From contig JAFRGQ010000066.1 in the NCBI GenBank assembly GCA_017433725.1, positions 1 to 64,000 of the forward strand: a stretch of DNA of 64,000 bases, given 5' to 3'. Numbering within the stretch: the stretch's first letter is position 1; every line of letters starts with the position of its first letter. The translations under genes were made by a program, and so were the position numbers. Origin of the DNA: Lachnospiraceae bacterium (GTDB lineage: Bacteria > Bacillota > Clostridia > Lachnospirales > Lachnospiraceae). Of this stretch, positions 42,638 through 50,875 are shown one piece after another. The notes beneath the pieces are model-generated. The model did no database searches, had not been told where the DNA came from, and worked only from the letters and a program-made list of their open reading frames with translations.

Positions 42638-42740
42638 GAGGGGCAGTCGGACCGGGACCGGCAGAACCTGAAGCAGATGGCAGATAATGCATATGCCGTC
42701 TTAGCCGGTTCTGCTATATCGGTTCGATTGCCCCTCTTTT
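42638..42740. other. 103-nt extended hairpin between mntP-like gene and ddl
   Basis: Outer arms GAGGGGCAGTCGGACCG (42638-42654) and CGGTTCGATTGCCCCTC (42720-42736) form 17 pairs; a second stem GCAGAACC/GGTTCTGC and an inner GGCA/TGCC stem follow. TTTT comes after the right arm and A-rich sequence before the left. It may be a two-way terminator or a small structured RNA. The rest of 42607-42926 has no gene; it is the ddl leader. Confidence 0.75.
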
Positions 42741-42926
42741 ATTGTACAGGAGGCTTAACAATAACAATTTCGTCCTGTGTGGTTGCTGAAAACGGTCATA
42801 TTTGATATATTGTAGGTTGATGTTTGGCTACATATGTATGTCAAGCGTTGGTTAGCTAAGAAAACTACAGCAGGAAAGAATAATTACGGTTAAAGTTCAG
42901 AAGAACCGAACGTTCCGGAGGAAAAT

Positions 42927-43967
42927 ATGAAAATAGTTGTATTATGCGGTGGCGTTTCAACAGAGAGGGATATCTCGATTGTGTCAGGAACCGGCGTATG
43001 TAAGGCGCTGCGTGAAAAGGGACATCATGCGATCCTGATCGACGTTGTGTTTGGCGTTGAAGATTCGGATTTTATGGATGCATTCCCGGACCTGTACGAT
43101 GTAGACGAAGCAGTAGCATATATCCACAAATTTGATAAGCAGCTTGCCAGCGCCAAAGCCAACAGGAACCGGAGCTTCTTCGGCCCGAATGTCATAAAGC
43201 TGTGTAAGATGGCAGACGTTGTATTTATGGCTCTTCACGGTGAGGCAGGGGAGAACGGAAAAGTTCAGGCAGCCTTTGACCTGCTCAGAATCAGGTATAC
43301 GGGTACCAGCTATATAAGTTCCGCTCTCTGCATGGATAAGAGCCTCTCGAAAATCATGTTGGAGGCCGGAGGCGTGCCTGTACCGAAGGGAACGTCTATG
43401 ACCAAAGGACTCGACTCGGTCGATATATCCGACATAGGGCTTGACTTCCCCGTGGTGGTCAAGGTCGCATGCGGCGGGTCCTCCGTCGGCGTATACATAG
43501 TTCAGAATCAGGAAGAGTATGACGCAGCGGTCGAGGCTGCTTTTGAACTCGAAGACGAAGTCATTGTGGAGCAGTACATCAAAGGACGTGAGTTCTCGGT
43601 CGGAGTCATAGACGGCAAAGCGCTCCCGATTATTGAGATTGCACCTCTAGAAGGGTTCTATGATTATAAGAACAAATACACACCCGGCTCGACGATTGAG
43701 ACCTGTCCGGCAGAGCTCTCACCTGAGCTTACGGAGAAGATGCAGCATTACGCGGAGGAGGGCTATCATGCGCTGTTCATGGAGTCCTATGCGAGACTTG
43801 ACTTTATGATGGATGAGGACGGAAACATGTTCTGTCTGGAAGCCAATACACTGCCCGGCATGACGCCGACGTCGCTGATGCCGCAGGAGGCGCAGGCTGT
43901 CGGTATGAGTTACGCGGACTTCTGCGAGAAGCTCATTGAAGTATCCATGAGGCGGTATGCAAAGTGA
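42927..43967 (+). CDS. ddl: D-alanine--D-alanine ligase
   Basis: Joins two D-alanines for peptidoglycan; cytoplasmic ATP-grasp enzyme, 346 residues. Family motifs: VVLCGGVSTERDISIVSG at the start, ALHGEAGENG, VVKVACGGSSVGVY, EQYIKGREFSVGVI, and LEANTLPGMTPTSLMPQEA at the metal and product site. CGGAGG precedes the ATG. It lies directly before murF, whose product uses D-Ala-D-Ala, although a terminator separates them. Confidence 0.96.
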   Translation: MKIVVLCGGVSTERDISIVSGTGVCKALREKGHHAILIDVVFGVEDSDFMDAFPDLYDVDEAVAYIHKFDKQLASAKANRNRSFFGPNVIKLCKMADVVFMALHGEAGENGKVQAAFDLLRIRYTGTSYISSALCMDKSLSKIMLEAGGVPVPKGTSMTKGLDSVDISDIGLDFPVVVKVACGGSSVGVYIVQNQEEYDAAVEAAFELEDEVIVEQYIKGREFSVGVIDGKALPIIEIAPLEGFYDYKNKYTPGSTIETCPAELSPELTEKMQHYAEEGYHALFMESYARLDFMMDEDGNMFCLEANTLPGMTPTSLMPQEAQAVGMSYADFCEKLIEVSMRRYAK

Positions 43968-43991
43968 TTTGGGATCTGAGAATCAGAGGAT

Positions 43992-44020
43992 AAAGAGTCG
44001 CCTGAGCGACTCTTTGTTTT
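43992..44020 (+). terminator. Terminator of ddl
   Basis: AAAGAGTCGC, loop CTGA, GCGACTCTTT, then GTTTT. Confidence 0.9.
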
Positions 44021-44143
44021 GTCACTGTATGCAGACATGAAATGAAAAGTACATAGACGGTGATTTTTAGGATAATAAGCGAGAATGTTCGGTTATTTAA
44101 TCTCCGAGTAGTTCACTGTGATGAAAGAGCAGGTATTATAATA

Positions 44144-45511
44144 ATGAAGAATATGACACCGGAAAACATCGCGAAAGCCTGTGGCGGAACGATGGTAAAC
44201 TGTGAGAACATATTGGGACGCGAGGTGACTGCTGTCACAACGGACAGCCGCAAGGTCACAGAGGGATGTCTGTATATCCCGATGAAGGGGGCTAAGTTCA
44301 ACGGACATGATTTTATTCCTCAGGTCATGGAGGGCGGAGCGCTGCTTTCTCTGACAGAAAAGGACGAGGCTGCGGAAGGTTACCCTTATATCAAAGTCAA
44401 AAGAACGGATATAGCAATTCAGAGAATCGCCGAGTTTTACAGAGTAGAGCTCGGAATACCGGTGGTCGGAATCACCGGTTCCGTCGGCAAGACTTCTACG
44501 AAAGAGATGATCGCGGCAGTTCTGTCTCAGAAATACAATGTTCTGAAGACAGCCGGTAATTTTAATAACAATCTCGGTCTGCCGCTCACGATTTTCCGCA
44601 TTACTGAGGAACATGAGATTGCGGTCCTCGAGATGGGCATCAGTCATTTCGGAGAGATGACGGATCTGGCAAGAACTGCGAGGCCGAACACGATGGTCAT
44701 CACGAATATAGGCACCTGCCACCTCGAATTCCTGAAGGACCGGGACGGCGTGTTCGAAGCAAAGACAGAGTGCTTTGAATATGTGGACTTTGAGAATGGC
44801 ACGGTCGTTCTGAACGGAGAAGATGATAAGCTCTGCCGCGTTGATCAGGTACACGGAAGAGCCCCGATCTTCTATGGAATGGATCCCGGTATGCGCGTGT
44901 ATGCTGAAAATATTCAGCCTCTGGGGCTGAAGGGAACCGCCTGCACAATCAATATTGATGACAGGTATTTTGATGTGAAGGTTCCGATTCCCGGACGCCA
45001 TATGGTCATGAACGCGCTTGCAGGTGCGGCTGTGGGATCTCTCTACGGACTAACTGATGAGGAAATCAAGGCCGGTATCGAGAGCCTCGAGACGCTTGGC
45101 GGACGATTCAACATTGTAGAGACGGGAAAATATACGGTCATCGACGACTGTTACAACGCCAATCCGATGTCCATGAAGGCGTCTCTCGGCGTCCTGAACG
45201 ATGTTGAGGAGAGATGCGTAGCTATTTTAGGAGACATGGGAGAGCTCGGCGAGAACGAAGCAGCTTTGCACCGTGAGGTCGGCGAGTATGCCGGCGAACA
45301 GAATATTGATGCGTACATTGTCGTAGGGGAACTTGCGAAGAATATATCGGATGCGATCCGGGTGGTGAAACCGGAAGCCGATCTTCATACGTTCGGGACA
45401 GTCGAAGAGCTACTCCCTGCTATATCTACACTGCTTAAAGAGGGCGATATCGTACTGGTCAAGGCTTCGCACTTTATGGGATTTGACCGGATTGTTGAGG
45501 CTCTGAAGTAA
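44144..45511 (+). CDS. murF: UDP-MurNAc-tripeptide--D-Ala-D-Ala ligase
   Basis: Adds D-Ala-D-Ala to the UDP-MurNAc tripeptide, the last cytoplasmic step of the peptidoglycan peptide. 455 residues with a Mur N-terminal domain (VTTDSRKVTEGCLYIPMKG), the ATP loop GITGSVGKTSTKEM, NFNNNLGLPLT, and the C-terminal ligase part with DDCYNANPMSMKASL. The ATG at 44144 gives the usual MKNMT start; the ribosome binding site (AGCAGG) is rather far, so the ATG three codons later is possible. Confidence 0.95.
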   Translation: MKNMTPENIAKACGGTMVNCENILGREVTAVTTDSRKVTEGCLYIPMKGAKFNGHDFIPQVMEGGALLSLTEKDEAAEGYPYIKVKRTDIAIQRIAEFYRVELGIPVVGITGSVGKTSTKEMIAAVLSQKYNVLKTAGNFNNNLGLPLTIFRITEEHEIAVLEMGISHFGEMTDLARTARPNTMVITNIGTCHLEFLKDRDGVFEAKTECFEYVDFENGTVVLNGEDDKLCRVDQVHGRAPIFYGMDPGMRVYAENIQPLGLKGTACTINIDDRYFDVKVPIPGRHMVMNALAGAAVGSLYGLTDEEIKAGIESLETLGGRFNIVETGKYTVIDDCYNANPMSMKASLGVLNDVEERCVAILGDMGELGENEAALHREVGEYAGEQNIDAYIVVGELAKNISDAIRVVKPEADLHTFGTVEELLPAISTLLKEGDIVLVKASHFMGFDRIVEALK

Positions 45512-45537
45512 AAAGGCAAGAAATGGATTCAGGTTTT

Positions 45538-45589
45538 GCGGGATAGTACACAAGGTGAAAAAGAGTATCATTTCGTTTGTGTATCCTGC
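45538..45589. other. Hairpin between convergent murF and plsC
   Basis: GCGGGAT with ATCCTGC and ACACAA with TTGTGT pair across a short loop. Together with the next hairpin it fills the 173-bp convergent gap. It shares the CACAA/TTGTG core of other long hairpins here. Confidence 0.55.
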
Positions 45590-45618
45590 GATGAACGTTA
45601 ATAGTATTGAGCGATGAA

Positions 45619-45675
45619 GAAAAAACAGCTGCATTCGGCGGGTAATATGAATACCGCCGAATGTAGCTGCTTTTG
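45619..45675. terminator. Two-way terminator between murF and plsC
   Basis: CAGCTGCATTCGGCGGGTA pairs with TACCGCCGAATGTAGCTG (one mismatch), with an A-run on the left and TTTT on the right, so it works for both convergent genes. Confidence 0.92.
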
Positions 45676-45684
45676 TCAATACCA

Positions 45685-46425
45685 TTACGCAGTCAGTTCC
45701 TGGTTTTTCAGGAGTGTTTCAAGGATAATTCCACGGAAATGCTCCCCGACATGCTTCTGCGTAGCTTTGTCCATGTCGTCCCAGTTGACAGGATCGCCGA
45801 ACTCTACAACAACCTTGGAAGAAATGATCTTCGGAATGTGTTTTTCGAAGATGGACTCTGAGTTGTTGAAAGTGACCGGCACGATCGGTACTTTTCCTCT
45901 CTGGGAGACTTTGAAGCTGCCGTCATGGAAAGGAGCAAGATTGGTCTCATCACCGCTCTTGTTTCTGGTCCCCTCCGGGAAGATGAAGATGGATGTCCCG
46001 TTTTTGGCAAGCTCTGCTGCCTGCATGATTGTCTTGACGCCCTGACGCATATTCTCTCGGTCAATGAAGAGGCAGTTCATATAAGCCATATTCCAAGAGA
46101 GGACCGGAATCTTTTTCAGGCTCTTCTTCGCCACAAATCCGGTCTGTCTCTTCATCAGGGCGTATCCGATGATAACATCGAAGTAGCTCTGATGGTTGCC
46201 AACGAACAGTACTGCTGTGTCGGTGGGGATTTTGTCCCGGCCCTTCACCGTGAGCTTAACTCCAGATGCAAATAGAAGCGTCTTCATAGCTTGCATACCG
46301 ATGACCTGATACCACCATTTGGCCTTCGGCGTGAATTCCTCAAGCAGCCAGAAGATGAACATGAGCGGAATGGATATCACCAGGTAAAACAATATAAGGA
46401 TAGCTACAATAATTGTTCTTATCAT
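45685..46425 (-). CDS. plsC: 1-acyl-sn-glycerol-3-phosphate acyltransferase
   Basis: Makes phosphatidic acid by acylating lysophosphatidic acid at the membrane. 247 residues: an N-terminal membrane anchor (TIIVAILILFYLVISIPLMF), the catalytic H-x4-D block NHQSYFDV, the substrate block FPEGTRNK, and PVTFNNSE. The ATG at 46425 has AAAGGA upstream; an upstream extension lacks a ribosome binding site. A dispersed repeat lies 142 bp upstream. It points towards murF. Confidence 0.93.
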   Translation of the reverse strand: MIRTIIVAILILFYLVISIPLMFIFWLLEEFTPKAKWWYQVIGMQAMKTLLFASGVKLTVKGRDKIPTDTAVLFVGNHQSYFDVIIGYALMKRQTGFVAKKSLKKIPVLSWNMAYMNCLFIDRENMRQGVKTIMQAAELAKNGTSIFIFPEGTRNKSGDETNLAPFHDGSFKVSQRGKVPIVPVTFNNSESIFEKHIPKIISSKVVVEFGDPVNWDDMDKATQKHVGEHFRGIILETLLKNQELTA

Positions 46426-46566
46426 ACAAAAATCCTTTCTTATATCCAAAAGTCGATTACGGATTGTTCCGAGCTTACGCACTCCCGCAATCCTGTCCTA
46501 CATTCGCAATTCGTGGGGTCTCTCCCCCACTTCTTGCTCATGTAGGGCGTGCCCCAAGTATGATTC

Positions 46567-46619
46567 TTCCCACTCGAGCAAGCTCGGTGTCAGAATGATA
46601 CTTTTGGCACTGCAATCAT
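46567..46619. repeat. Dispersed 53-bp intergenic repeat, copy 2
   Basis: 45 of 53 positions match 20951-21003. Starts TTCCCACTCGAGCAA, ends GGCACTGCAATCAT. It lies in the 353-bp gene-free stretch 46426-46778 between plsC and ispE, which otherwise holds the ispE promoter and operator. Confidence 0.8.
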
Positions 46620-46660
46620 CAAATAGTATATTACTCCGACCAGCGGTTTTCAAGAATTCC

Positions 46661-46688
46661 TTGAACTTATTGAAATGTGCGGTATAAT
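46661..46688 (+). promoter_or_regulatory. Promoter of the ispE-gntR-racE operon
   Basis: TTGAAC (46661-46666), 16-bp spacer, TATAAT (46683-46688). Start near 46695, inside the operator below. Confidence 0.82.
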
Positions 46689-46707
46689 ATTGTATACAGA
46701 ATACAAT
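46689..46707. promoter_or_regulatory. GntR-type operator at the ispE start site
   Basis: ATTGTAT, spacer ACAGA, ATACAAT: a perfect inverted repeat directly after the -10 box and over the start site. The TTGTAT/ATACAA form fits FadR-subfamily GntR repressors, and such a regulator is the second gene of the operon, so autorepression is likely. Confidence 0.7.
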
Positions 46708-46778
46708 AGACAGTACAATCCGGTAAAATAGTACGGCAGTGTGACTCACGCACCGGGAATCAGGCAGGAGGGGCTTTT

Positions 46779-47648
46779 ATGGAAATCAAGGCGACAGCTA
46801 AAATCAATCTGGGGCTTGATGTTGTAAGAAAACGCGAGGATGGTTACCATGACGTCCGTATGATCATGCAGATGACCGGAATGTATGACCGGATCACACT
46901 CGAACCGAAAAAAGGCCAGCCGGAGATCATTCTGAGGACCAATCTCCCGTACATTCCCACCAACGAACACAATCTGGCCTACAAGGCAGCGAAGATATTG
47001 ATGGATGAATTCGAAGTCACAGACGGATTGACGATCAATCTGAAGAAGTTTATTCCGGTAGCAGCAGGTCTTGCCGGTGGCAGCACAGACGCAGCGGCCG
47101 TCCTGAAAGCTGTTAATATGATTTTTCGCCTGGGACTCAATGAGGAACAGCTCAGAGAACGCGGCGCAAAGCTCGGAGCCGATATACCGTATTGCCTCAT
47201 GGGCGGGACCGCTCTGGCTGAGGGCATCGGTGAGATACTGACGCCGCTGCCGGATATGCCGAATTGCAGCATTCTGCTGGCAAAGCCGTCGATCAGTGTG
47301 TCGACGAAAGAAGTCTACGGAGCCCTCAGAGCAAATGAGATCGAGAAACATCCTGATATTGACGGTATGATTGATGCGATCAAGAACGGAGACCTGCATG
47401 GCATCACAGACAGACTATCCAACGTTCTTGAGGATGTCACGGCACCGTCAAGACCGATTATCGGTGAGATGGAGCGGGAGATGGTGCAGGCAGGAGCGCT
47501 GTCGGCTATCATGAGCGGCAGCGGACCGACAGTGTTCGGAATATTTGAAGTAGAATCTAATGCACGAAAGTGCAGGGATGCATTGCGAAGAAAGTATCCT
47601 GCTGCGAGAATTTTTTTGACCAGACCATGCGGACAAGGAGGGATTTGA
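46779..47648 (+). CDS. ispE: 4-diphosphocytidyl-2-C-methyl-D-erythritol kinase
   Basis: GHMP kinase of the MEP isoprenoid pathway, 289 residues. Start MEIKATAKINLGLDVVRKRE, ATP loop PVAAGLAGGSTDAAA, and C-terminal MSGSGPTVFGIF. It supplies isoprenoid precursors, including the lipid carrier for the cell wall. CAGGAGGGG precedes the ATG; the next gene starts one base after the stop. Confidence 0.96.
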   Translation: MEIKATAKINLGLDVVRKREDGYHDVRMIMQMTGMYDRITLEPKKGQPEIILRTNLPYIPTNEHNLAYKAAKILMDEFEVTDGLTINLKKFIPVAAGLAGGSTDAAAVLKAVNMIFRLGLNEEQLRERGAKLGADIPYCLMGGTALAEGIGEILTPLPDMPNCSILLAKPSISVSTKEVYGALRANEIEKHPDIDGMIDAIKNGDLHGITDRLSNVLEDVTAPSRPIIGEMEREMVQAGALSAIMSGSGPTVFGIFEVESNARKCRDALRRKYPAARIFLTRPCGQGGI

Positions 47649-47649
47649 C

Positions 47650-48327
47650 GTGGGAAATGACAATGAGATCAACGAGTTTATGCCACTTAGGGAAGTTGTG
47701 TTCCTGACGCTTCGCAAATCGATTTTAAAGGGAGAGTTGCAGCCGGGAGAACGCCTGATGGAGATTCAGCTGGCCAATAAGCTCGGCGTTTCCAGAACGC
47801 CCATCCGTGAGGCGATCCGTATGCTCGAGCACGAAGGACTTGTGGTGATGAAGCCTCGCCGCGGTGCTCAGGTCGCGAAGATCACGGTTCAGGAGTTGGA
47901 CGATGTACTGGAAGTTCGCAAGAGCCTTGAGATGCTTGCGATACATAAGGCCTGTGAAAGAATGACGGAAGATAATATGCAGGCGATGAGACGCGCTGCA
48001 GAGAAATTTGAAAGGCTCGTCAATCAGAAGGGAAATGACGTGACAGCTCTCGCGGAGGCTGATGTGGAGTTCCACGACACGATATACAGCGGCACAAGGA
48101 ACAGAAGGCTCATTCAGATTCTGGGAAACCTTCGTGAACAGATGTACCGATTCAGAATAGAGTACCTGAAGGATCATGAAATCAGAAAAACGCTGGTCGA
48201 GGAACATCATGAAATTATGCATGCTGTGGAACAGCGTGATATTGATAATGCGGTCAGACTGATCGGAGATCATATCGATAAGCAGCAGAATGTCATTAAG
48301 ACAAGTATTGAATCTACGGAGGACTGA
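47650..48327 (+). CDS. GntR-family regulator (FadR/FCD subfamily)
   Basis: 225 residues. Winged helix at the N-terminus (EIQLANKLGVSRTPIREAIR, then MLEHEGLV) and an FCD effector domain with metal-type residues in ADVEFHDTIY and VEEHHEIMHA. These FCD domains often bind a metal-coordinated organic acid. It sits between ispE and racE in one operon with a matching operator at 46689-46707, so it likely represses the operon itself. GTG start with GGAGGG. Confidence 0.92.
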   Translation: MGNDNEINEFMPLREVVFLTLRKSILKGELQPGERLMEIQLANKLGVSRTPIREAIRMLEHEGLVVMKPRRGAQVAKITVQELDDVLEVRKSLEMLAIHKACERMTEDNMQAMRRAAEKFERLVNQKGNDVTALAEADVEFHDTIYSGTRNRRLIQILGNLREQMYRFRIEYLKDHEIRKTLVEEHHEIMHAVEQRDIDNAVRLIGDHIDKQQNVIKTSIESTED

Positions 48328-48331
48328 ATAC

Positions 48332-49219
48332 ATGTCAGAAATCGTTTCAGATGCCTTGAATGAGGCGGCTTGTGTTTCGGATACACCTGCGGAAAATGTG
48401 ACGGCGTCTTCACCGATCGGCGTATTTGACTCAGGTCTCGGAGGCCTGACGGTGGCAAGGGAAATTATGCGGAATCTGCCGAATGAGAGAATAGTCTATT
48501 TCGGCGATACTGCACGTGTGCCGTACGGAAACAAATCGAAAAATACGATCGTAAGGTATTCAAGGCAGATCGTTCGATTTTTGAAAACACAGAATATCAA
48601 GGCTATTGTCATCGCGTGTAATACAGCGACAGCGCTTGCTATCGATGAGGTCCGCGAGATGGCGGGGATACCGGTGATCGGAGTAATCGAACCCGGGGCG
48701 AAGATGGCAGTGAAAGCTACTGCTAATAAAAAAGTAGGCGTCATTGCGACGAGAGCGACGATTCACGCCATGGAGTATACGAACGTGATCCATCGAATTG
48801 ATCCGGAGGTAAAGGTGCTTGGGCAGGCGTGTCCTATGCTGGTACCGCTGGTAGAAGAGGGATGGATTCATGACCGCATTACCGACGAGGTTATCCTGAG
48901 GTATCTTGATGACCTGTTGGAACACGGCGTCGATACACTGATTCTGGGATGTACGCATTATCCGCTCTTAAGGAGTGAAATCAGGAAGCTGATCGGGGAC
49001 AAGATCACACTGATCAATCCGGCTTATGAAACGGCGATCGAGCTCGGACAGATGCTGAAGGAGGAAGGGCTTTCTAACACGATCCCAAGGAATCTGAGTG
49101 AGCCGCATCCGTATCGTTTTTATGTGAGTGACGACGCAGGCAGATTCACGGATTTTGCAAACTCGATTCTGCCGGTGGACGTAAAGACGGCAAGGATCGT
49201 TCCTATTGAAGAATACTGA
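48332..49219 (+). CDS. racE: Glutamate racemase
   Basis: Makes D-glutamate for peptidoglycan; cytoplasmic, 295 residues. Motifs IGVFDSGLGGLTV, YFGDTARVPYG, and the two catalytic cysteines in VIACNTATA and LGCTHYPLL. It has an N-terminal extension of about 25 residues before the family start. The ATG at 48332 follows GGAGG and lies 4 nt after gntR. Directly after its stop begins a 30-bp repeat. Confidence 0.96.
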   Translation: MSEIVSDALNEAACVSDTPAENVTASSPIGVFDSGLGGLTVAREIMRNLPNERIVYFGDTARVPYGNKSKNTIVRYSRQIVRFLKTQNIKAIVIACNTATALAIDEVREMAGIPVIGVIEPGAKMAVKATANKKVGVIATRATIHAMEYTNVIHRIDPEVKVLGQACPMLVPLVEEGWIHDRITDEVILRYLDDLLEHGVDTLILGCTHYPLLRSEIRKLIGDKITLINPAYETAIELGQMLKEEGLSNTIPRNLSEPHPYRFYVSDDAGRFTDFANSILPVDVKTARIVPIEEY

Positions 49220-49249
49220 GCTACCAAGAAAAAAATACAGACCTAAGAA
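49220..49249 (+). repeat. Inverted repeat flanking the DUF1934 gene, left copy
   Basis: GCTACCAAGAAAAAAATACA and the following GACCTAAGAA are the reverse complement of 49927-49955, differing only by one A in the A-run. It begins on the base after the racE stop codon and copies the end of the minus-strand gene at 49914. Confidence 0.93.
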
Positions 49250-49311
49250 TATGAAGTAATGAATATGCGGTCCTTCAGGACTTTTATCGGGGACCGGATG
49301 GAGGATAATAT

Positions 49312-49749
49312 ATGAAGAGAGACGTACTGGTCTACCTCCGCGGTACCCAGTTCATGGTAGATACGCCGGAAGAAGAGGAATCTCAGCCGATTGAACTGGT
49401 GGTGCCGGGCACATATACCGTGCAGAATGATGTCGAGCTGATTGAATATGACGAGGTTTTCGAAGGCTTCGAGAATTATCCGGCAAAGAATCGCGTCGAG
49501 TTGAGGGACGGTTCTCTCGAGGTTCATAAAACCGGAGCAGCGGAAGTTGACATGGTCTTTGTACCTGGGAAGAGGAACGTATCGTATTATACTACCCCGT
49601 ACGGAACGATTGAAATGGGGATCTCGACTATGGCTGTGGATACACAGCGTGATGATGATAACATAAATATTCGTGCTGAGTATGCATTGGCCATGAACAG
49701 CGAGCTTGTGGCCGATTGTGTGCTGGATATGCGTGTGGAGATGAAATAG
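49312..49749 (+). CDS. DUF1934 family protein (YwiB-like)
   Basis: 145 residues, cytoplasmic, mostly beta strands. The pattern TYTVQNDVELIEYDEVFEGF and the later GTIEMGISTMAV fit DUF1934, a small calycin-like barrel family of unknown role, common beside wall and nucleotide genes in Firmicutes. GGAGGATA precedes the ATG. The gene lies inside a segment bounded by inverted repeats. Confidence 0.82.
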   Translation: MKRDVLVYLRGTQFMVDTPEEEESQPIELVVPGTYTVQNDVELIEYDEVFEGFENYPAKNRVELRDGSLEVHKTGAAEVDMVFVPGKRNVSYYTTPYGTIEMGISTMAVDTQRDDDNINIRAEYALAMNSELVADCVLDMRVEMK

Positions 49750-49859
49750 TATCTCTTATCGGTAGTTGCGCAGCAACTCCCGATTAAAGGGCGATGAAAT
49801 CGCTCGAATTAAGATTAACGGGGACGCAGAGACGGACAGTGAGCTTTTCGTTACTGCAT

Positions 49860-49916
49860 GAAAAAGCAGCTATATATGGTGCAGGATTTGCATCCAATAT
49901 AGCTGCTGTTTTTTTA
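49860..49916. terminator. Two-way terminator inside the invertible segment
   Basis: AGCAGCTATAT (49865-49875) pairs with ATATAGCTGCT (49897-49907), with an inner GGTGCA/TGCATC stem, five A on the left and seven T on the right. It serves both the DUF1934 gene and the minus-strand gene. Confidence 0.9.
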
Positions 49917-50483
49917 TTTCTTCTTTTTCTTAGGTCTGTATTTTTTCTTGGTAGCTTTTTTTGTGCCCGCCGTACGGTTTGAGTCTCTGTACTCGTCCAC
50001 TGTTGAACCGCGCGACTCGGCTCTGAGCTCATCCTGTTTATCCTGGGCTTTTCCCCTGATCTTGGAGAACAGGCCTTTCTTTTCCTCCGGCTTGTCAAGT
50101 GAGCTGTGAAGTCCGGCTACATCCGTGATGTAAATGCCGGAAACGGTTGCACGAACCTCTTTCTTGACCGGGATGTAGTCGAAGATCTTTTCATCGGCTA
50201 CCATGTTCATAACTTTGTTGCCTGCTTTCACTTTGACGATCGGAAGTTTGCTTCTGCGGAGCAGGGCCGGCGTAGAATCAATGACCTGCTGCGGAAGACC
50301 GGATTCTTTGATTGGCAGTCGCTTCTTATCGATTATGAGAAGCGTGACGTTCTGCTTCGCCGCATCGATCTGAACCTGTTGTTCAGCCTGCTTTTTTTCG
50401 AGGCGTCTCCCTACAAAGTAGAGTACGACCAGAATTATCAACAGTATCACCATGATGATAGTTAAAATCTGCCAAATCTGCAC
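49914..50483 (-). CDS. Single-pass membrane protein with basic tail, unknown function
   Basis: 189 residues; not a family I recognise. One membrane helix near the N-terminus (ILTIIMVILLIILVVLYFV), then a soluble domain (QNVTLLIIDKKRLPIKESGL; PIVKVKAGNKVMNMVADEKI) and a very basic C-terminus (KKKYRPKKKKK). I chose the GTG at 50483 because CGGAGG lies seven bases before it; longer frames lack a ribosome binding site. A TATAAT-like box lies on this strand at 50530-50535. The last codons fall inside an inverted repeat, so the 3' end may be exchanged by inversion of the neighbouring segment. The remaining upstream DNA, 50484-50875, has no other gene. Confidence 0.75.
   Translation of the reverse strand: MQIWQILTIIMVILLIILVVLYFVGRRLEKKQAEQQVQIDAAKQNVTLLIIDKKRLPIKESGLPQQVIDSTPALLRRSKLPIVKVKAGNKVMNMVADEKIFDYIPVKKEVRATVSGIYITDVAGLHSSLDKPEEKKGLFSKIRGKAQDKQDELRAESRGSTVDEYRDSNRTAGTKKATKKKYRPKKKKK
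49927..49955 (-). repeat. Inverted repeat flanking the DUF1934 gene, right copy
   Basis: Coding for the last residues (ATKKKYRPKK) of the minus-strand gene. See the left copy at 49220-49249; the arms are 677 bp apart. Confidence 0.93.
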
Positions 50484-50875
50484 TTTTTTTTCCTCCGAAA
50501 CATTTGCTTTATCGCGAATTAACGCTGTCATTATATAGTAGCATGAAATTTTTACTGAAGCAAGGATAAACGTGGCACATTGTCTTTGCTGCACTCTATG
50601 TTCCGGAAGCAATCCGGGCTAAATTCCCTAAATAGTTCGATACATCATGTTGTAATAAGCTGCTTTATTTCTTAAAATAAATGAAGAATCACGAGTCTGA
50701 AGCCGCAGAAAAGTAGGACAGAGAAGTCCTGATAACGGTTTAATACTTTTGCGCAAAAGCACACAAAATTCGTTCAAACAAAGTATTTTATAGGAATTTC
50801 AAAGCCTGTGTGATATATTTGATTAGGTGTTGTTGTATACATACCGTCGCTGAATGCGGTTAGCGGAGGATGACA

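Noticed and set aside
42607-42926. Manganese (yybP-ykoY) riboswitch
   Set aside because: The long hairpin lies downstream of the MntP-like gene and lacks the conserved loop sequences.
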